From: Parachlamydiales bacterium
Lineage (GTDB): Bacteria; Chlamydiota; Chlamydiia; Chlamydiales; Rhabdochlamydiaceae
DNA: 64,000 nucleotides
Assembly (NCBI GenBank): GCA_020053915.1
Contig: JAGVMG010000014.1
Span: forward strand, 1 to 64,000
Reading direction: 5' to 3'
The position numbers and the translations under genes are program-made. Position 1 is the first letter of the stretch. Each line of letters opens with the position of its first letter. Shown here piece after piece: positions 61,447 to 64,000 of this stretch. The notes beneath the pieces were generated by a model. The model ran no database searches, was not told the origin of the DNA, and saw only the letters and a list, made by a program, of their open reading frames with translations.

Positions 61447-61899
61447 TCAACATGAGACTCGCTGTTCCACTGCCTCCGCCCGCTTCATCTGCAACAGATT
61501 CCAATCATCTATCGTAAATTGCGTCTCGAACCAAGCCGTCAGAATTTCCTTCAAGATGGGCTCCGATATTGTTCTCAGGCTTAATCCGAGCACATTCGCA
61601 TGGTTCCATTTGCGTGCACCTTTGGCCGTTTCCGCATCCACGCATAATGCCGCGCGCATCCCTGGAATTTTCTTTGCAATCAACGTGCACCCCGTGCCAG
61701 TCCAACACAAGATAATCCCCTCTTCCGCTCGACCTGACTTGATTTCATCGATCGCCTTTAGAGTCACTTCCGGCCAATCCTGAGCCTTGTCATCCTTTAA
61801 CGGGCCGAGATAAACAACATCGTGTCCACGTTGTTTCACTTCTGCGATGAGCACATCTATGACAGGAAGATATTCATCTGAGCTAATTGCAATTTTCAA
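61447..61899 (-). CDS. rpiB: Ribose-5-phosphate isomerase B / RpiB-LacAB family
   Basis: 150 residues. KIAISSDEYLP at the start, EEGIILCWTGTGCTLIAKKI (the RpiB phosphate/anion loop, with Cys in ILCWTGTG), GMRAALCVDAETAKGARKWN and HANVLGLSLR are characteristic. A TTG start at 61899 is chosen: it follows GAGGAG at 8 bases and gives the family N-terminus; longer in-frame versions are not supported. It interconverts ribose-5-P and ribulose-5-P, complementing the transketolase in the pentose phosphate pathway. Confidence 0.85.
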   Translation of the reverse strand: MKIAISSDEYLPVIDVLIAEVKQRGHDVVYLGPLKDDKAQDWPEVTLKAIDEIKSGRAEEGIILCWTGTGCTLIAKKIPGMRAALCVDAETAKGARKWNHANVLGLSLRTISEPILKEILTAWFETQFTIDDWNLLQMKRAEAVEQRVSC

Positions 61900-62107
61900 A
61901 ATAATTTCTCCTCTTCCAGCTCTTTCGAAAACACTGGATTTTTTACTGATGTGCAAATTTCAAAAAGGTTTTACGAAATCTTCTGATAGAAACAATCCGA
62001 TTTTTGCAAGCGAATATCAGCAATCGCTCTCGCATAGTTCCAGTGTTGCAAATTATCAAAGTAGATCTTATAGATTGAATAAGTTTCATCTCAAATCAGG
62101 AGTCTCT

Positions 62108-63127
62108 GTGGGAAAAATGCGCGCCATTCAAGTTCCGGGGCCAAAACAACCTTTTGAGCTCGTCGAGAAAGAGATTCCGATCCCTAAAAAGGGAACTGTT
62201 CGAGTTAAAGTCCAAGCTTGTGGAATTTGTCATAGCGACTCTTTTACAAAAGAGGGGCTCTTTCCTGGAATTCAATACCCAAGAGTCCCTGGTCATGAAA
62301 TCGCAGGAGTGATCGATGCACTAGGAGAAGATGCGGGCGGTTGGAACGTGGGACAACGCGTTGGCATTGGCTGGCACGGTGGACACTGCAAGATCTGCAC
62401 ATCCTGCCGAAGAGGGGATTTTATGACCTGCTCAAACATACAAGTTCCCGGCATCTCTTATGATGGCGGATATGCAGAGTATTTAATTGCCCCGATCGAA
62501 GCTTTAGCTCTCATTCCCGAAAGCCTCTCGCCCGTCGAAGTCGGTCCCCTGATGTGTGCAGGGATCACCACTTTTAATGCTTTAAGAAACAGCGGTGCAA
62601 TTGCTGGGCAAACCGTTGCCATATTGGGAATTGGTGGGTTAGGGCATCTTGCCATCCAATATGCTGTTAAAATGGGATTTCGCACCGTTGCAATCGCACG
62701 AGGCAAAGAGAAACAGCCTTTAGCTAAACAACTAGGAGCCCATCATTATATCAACAGTGAACATCAGAACGTCAGCGACGAGCTCAAGAAGCTAGGAGGC
62801 GCAAAAGTCATCTTATCTACTGTGACCAATGCGGAAGCGATCAATTCTGCAATCGAAGGGCTTTCCATCGATGGAAAACTACTACTCGTTGGAATTCCAG
62901 AAAAGCCTCTATCAGCTTCTGTCCTAACGCTTATCGCAGGACGCCGCATGATTGAAGGGTGGCCGTGCGGCACCTCCATCAACTCTGAAGATACGCTGTC
63001 ATTTAGCGCAATGAGTGGTGTCCGCTCGATGAATCAAGTCTTCCCTCTTGAAAAAGCAGAGGAAGCGTACCAGCTCATGATGAGCGGCAAGGCGAGGTTT
63101 CGTGTCGTTCTAGAAACAGGACTGTGA
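62108..63127 (+). CDS. Zinc-dependent alcohol dehydrogenase
   Basis: 339 residues of the zinc MDR family: CGICHSDSFTKEG and GHEIAGVIDALG (catalytic zinc), a structural zinc site with C-x2-C in CKICTSCRRGDFMTC, and GIGGLGHLAIQYAVKMG for NAD(P). GTG at 62108 is 5 bases after AGGAG; ATG at 62117 (MRAIQVPGP) is the other choice. Probably an alcohol/aldehyde reductase with broad specificity. Confidence 0.92.
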   Translation: MGKMRAIQVPGPKQPFELVEKEIPIPKKGTVRVKVQACGICHSDSFTKEGLFPGIQYPRVPGHEIAGVIDALGEDAGGWNVGQRVGIGWHGGHCKICTSCRRGDFMTCSNIQVPGISYDGGYAEYLIAPIEALALIPESLSPVEVGPLMCAGITTFNALRNSGAIAGQTVAILGIGGLGHLAIQYAVKMGFRTVAIARGKEKQPLAKQLGAHHYINSEHQNVSDELKKLGGAKVILSTVTNAEAINSAIEGLSIDGKLLLVGIPEKPLSASVLTLIAGRRMIEGWPCGTSINSEDTLSFSAMSGVRSMNQVFPLEKAEEAYQLMMSGKARFRVVLETGL

Positions 63128-63178
63128 AAGATCTTGAAGGTGAAGCAAGCCCGAATGACTTGCCATACCAAATAGAGT

Positions 63179-63673
63179 TTACTGTTGGGGAGCAAAAAAC
63201 GGATCGTGCAAATTAGCCGGCAGGTGTTGGTGTAAAAAAGTCTCGTTCAAATGACGTGCATCTTCAAGAGTTTTTGCGCTGTAATATATTCCTCCAGCAA
63301 ATACAACGGATGCAGTCCCTGTAATAAATGAAAGAACAGGATACGATTTCTGTAAAAAACCTGTTAGAAGCACCGCTCCATAAAAGACATTTCTCATTGT
63401 TTTTGTGGTCTGAGCTTGATCCCTCATCTGCCTCCAAACAGTTAACTGTCTGGGAAAATGTGCCATGCGTTCTTGTAGCCCAGCTGCAGGACCTTCGTGA
63501 ATGAGTTGAGCAAGATTGGCCCCAATCATCACACCTTCAACATTGCCCTCCCCAAGCAGATTTTCTACTCGAGTAGATCGATCATCTGCAAACCCACGAA
63601 ACGTCTCTAGTTGCCCTGGAAAAAAAGCAAGACTCAGATTATCCCTAATTGTAGGGGGATGAGCAATAGCCAT
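63179..63673 (-). CDS. Hypothetical small membrane protein
   Basis: 164 residues from ATG 63673, which follows AGAGG. A soluble N-terminal half (MAIAHPPTIRDNLSLAFFPG) precedes two closely spaced hydrophobic helices at ~105-142 (VFYGAVLLTGFLQKSYPVLS, TASVVFAGGIYYSA), a bilobed hydrophobic hairpin as in many chlamydial inclusion-membrane proteins, then a short hydrophilic tail. No family recognised. Confidence 0.6.
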   Translation of the reverse strand: MAIAHPPTIRDNLSLAFFPGQLETFRGFADDRSTRVENLLGEGNVEGVMIGANLAQLIHEGPAAGLQERMAHFPRQLTVWRQMRDQAQTTKTMRNVFYGAVLLTGFLQKSYPVLSFITGTASVVFAGGIYYSAKTLEDARHLNETFLHQHLPANLHDPFFAPQQ

Positions 63674-64000
63674 ATCAAAACCTCTTATTTTTAAATTAAT
63701 TAATTTACAATCAAACAAACACTTAACTTATATTACAAATAATCATAACAAATTTTATTATTAGCGTCAAAACCTGAAATCGAATAGATCGCTTCACTCA
63801 AACTAAACACCACATTAAATCTATTGTATTAAAGCACTTACAAACGAAATCCCATCAGACGACAAGGTCAATTTATATAGAAAATTAAGGGCCAATAGAC
63901 GCATTGAGAACTTTTAACTGGAGAAGTTTTATGAGCTATCTTATCATCCTTTCAAAATATTTACTTTAACACACGAGATTGATGATGACTTTCGTAAAGG
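63674..64000. other. AT-rich terminal interval without a clear gene
   Basis: About 327 bp before the window edge. Only a 12-codon frame at 63931 with GGAG upstream is seen; it may be a leader or chance. A promoter for a gene beyond the window is possible. Confidence 0.45.

Noticed and set aside
61900-61956. N-terminal extension of RpiB
   Set aside because: The TTG at 61899 has GAGGAG at correct spacing and gives the normal family start; the longer version does not.
1-64000. CRISPR arrays, rRNA operon, prophage or complete insertion sequence
   Set aside because: No regularly spaced direct repeats, no rRNA-like blocks, and no transposase or integrase reading frame were found.

Overview
The window reads as chromosomal DNA of a gram-negative, host-dependent bacterium of the Chlamydiales, most likely an environmental chlamydia (Waddliaceae or Parachlamydiaceae type). 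This is an inference, since no rRNA is present. Grounds: a compact two-gene topoisomerase IV of chlamydial type (53707-57400), a SWIB/MDM2-domain protein with a histone H1-like lysine tail (25889-26224), a second histone-like lysine/alanine-rich protein (60902-61381), duplicated OppA-like binding proteins without permease genes, several Ser/Thr-rich proteins starting MASSSS or similar, protein-kinase-like and mitochondrial-carrier-like genes, and many genes resembling eukaryotic or secreted enzymes. There is no prophage, CRISPR array or intact insertion sequence.

Layout. 1-6300: a winged-helix regulator divergent from a tightly overlapped biotin operon bioB-bioF-bioD-bioA plus a diiron ferritin-like gene, then a secreted DUF2147 protein. 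6300-7460: a gene-poor stretch with a 38-residue basic ORF, palindromic repeats and a broken ion-channel gene. 7460-13450: DAACS-type transporter, GT17 glycosyltransferase, an exported O-methyltransferase paired with an exported EEP-family hydrolase, and a DEAD-box helicase. 13540-19510 (minus strand): release-factor-like rescue protein, fatty acid desaturase, a lipoprotein, a 2OG dioxygenase overlapped with an MprF-like aminoacyltransferase, a quinone-reductase-like enzyme and a cyclase-like DUF2652 protein. 19625-24939: two OppA paralogues (one lacking an export signal), an unknown protein and a Bcr/CflA exporter. 24914-30243: glycerophosphodiesterase, SWIB protein, small membrane protein, NUDIX protein, truncated DinD, exported methyltransferase, a damaged tRNA-Pro-like gene and an EamA transporter.

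30417-37949 holds the most unusual locus: a membrane-anchored PPX/GppA protein, a 2OG-Fe(II) oxygenase, an exported adenosine deaminase-thiamine pyrophosphokinase fusion, a mitochondrial-carrier-family (SLC25) protein with all three signature motifs, and transketolase. The last three genes are 11 bp apart and then overlapping, which suggests a thiamine diphosphate (TPP) module: kinase, candidate carrier, TPP-dependent enzyme. 38163-45590 contains a putative effector, a TfdA-like dioxygenase, a cyclase-family hydrolase, an EndoG-like nuclease, a DUF2231 membrane protein, a PmtA-like methyltransferase and a flavoprotein-like ORF.

45574-50852 (minus) is a four-gene signalling operon: sensor histidine kinase, CheY-like regulator, REC-adenylate cyclase and a periplasmic LivJ-like binding protein, i.e. 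a probable cAMP pathway. 50988-53603 (minus) is a polymorphic toxin (Ntox50-like) with an immunity protein that contains two immunity domains flanking a leftover toxin tail. 53707-57400 is parE-parC, followed by two tandem kinase-like paralogues, a cupin, a histone-like protein, RpiB, an alcohol dehydrogenase and a small membrane protein.

Two dispersed palindromic repeat families (TATACCGAAAC... and TTTTACCACAGAGA...) punctuate intergenic regions. Several convergent gene pairs overlap at their 3' ends, consistent with a compact genome.
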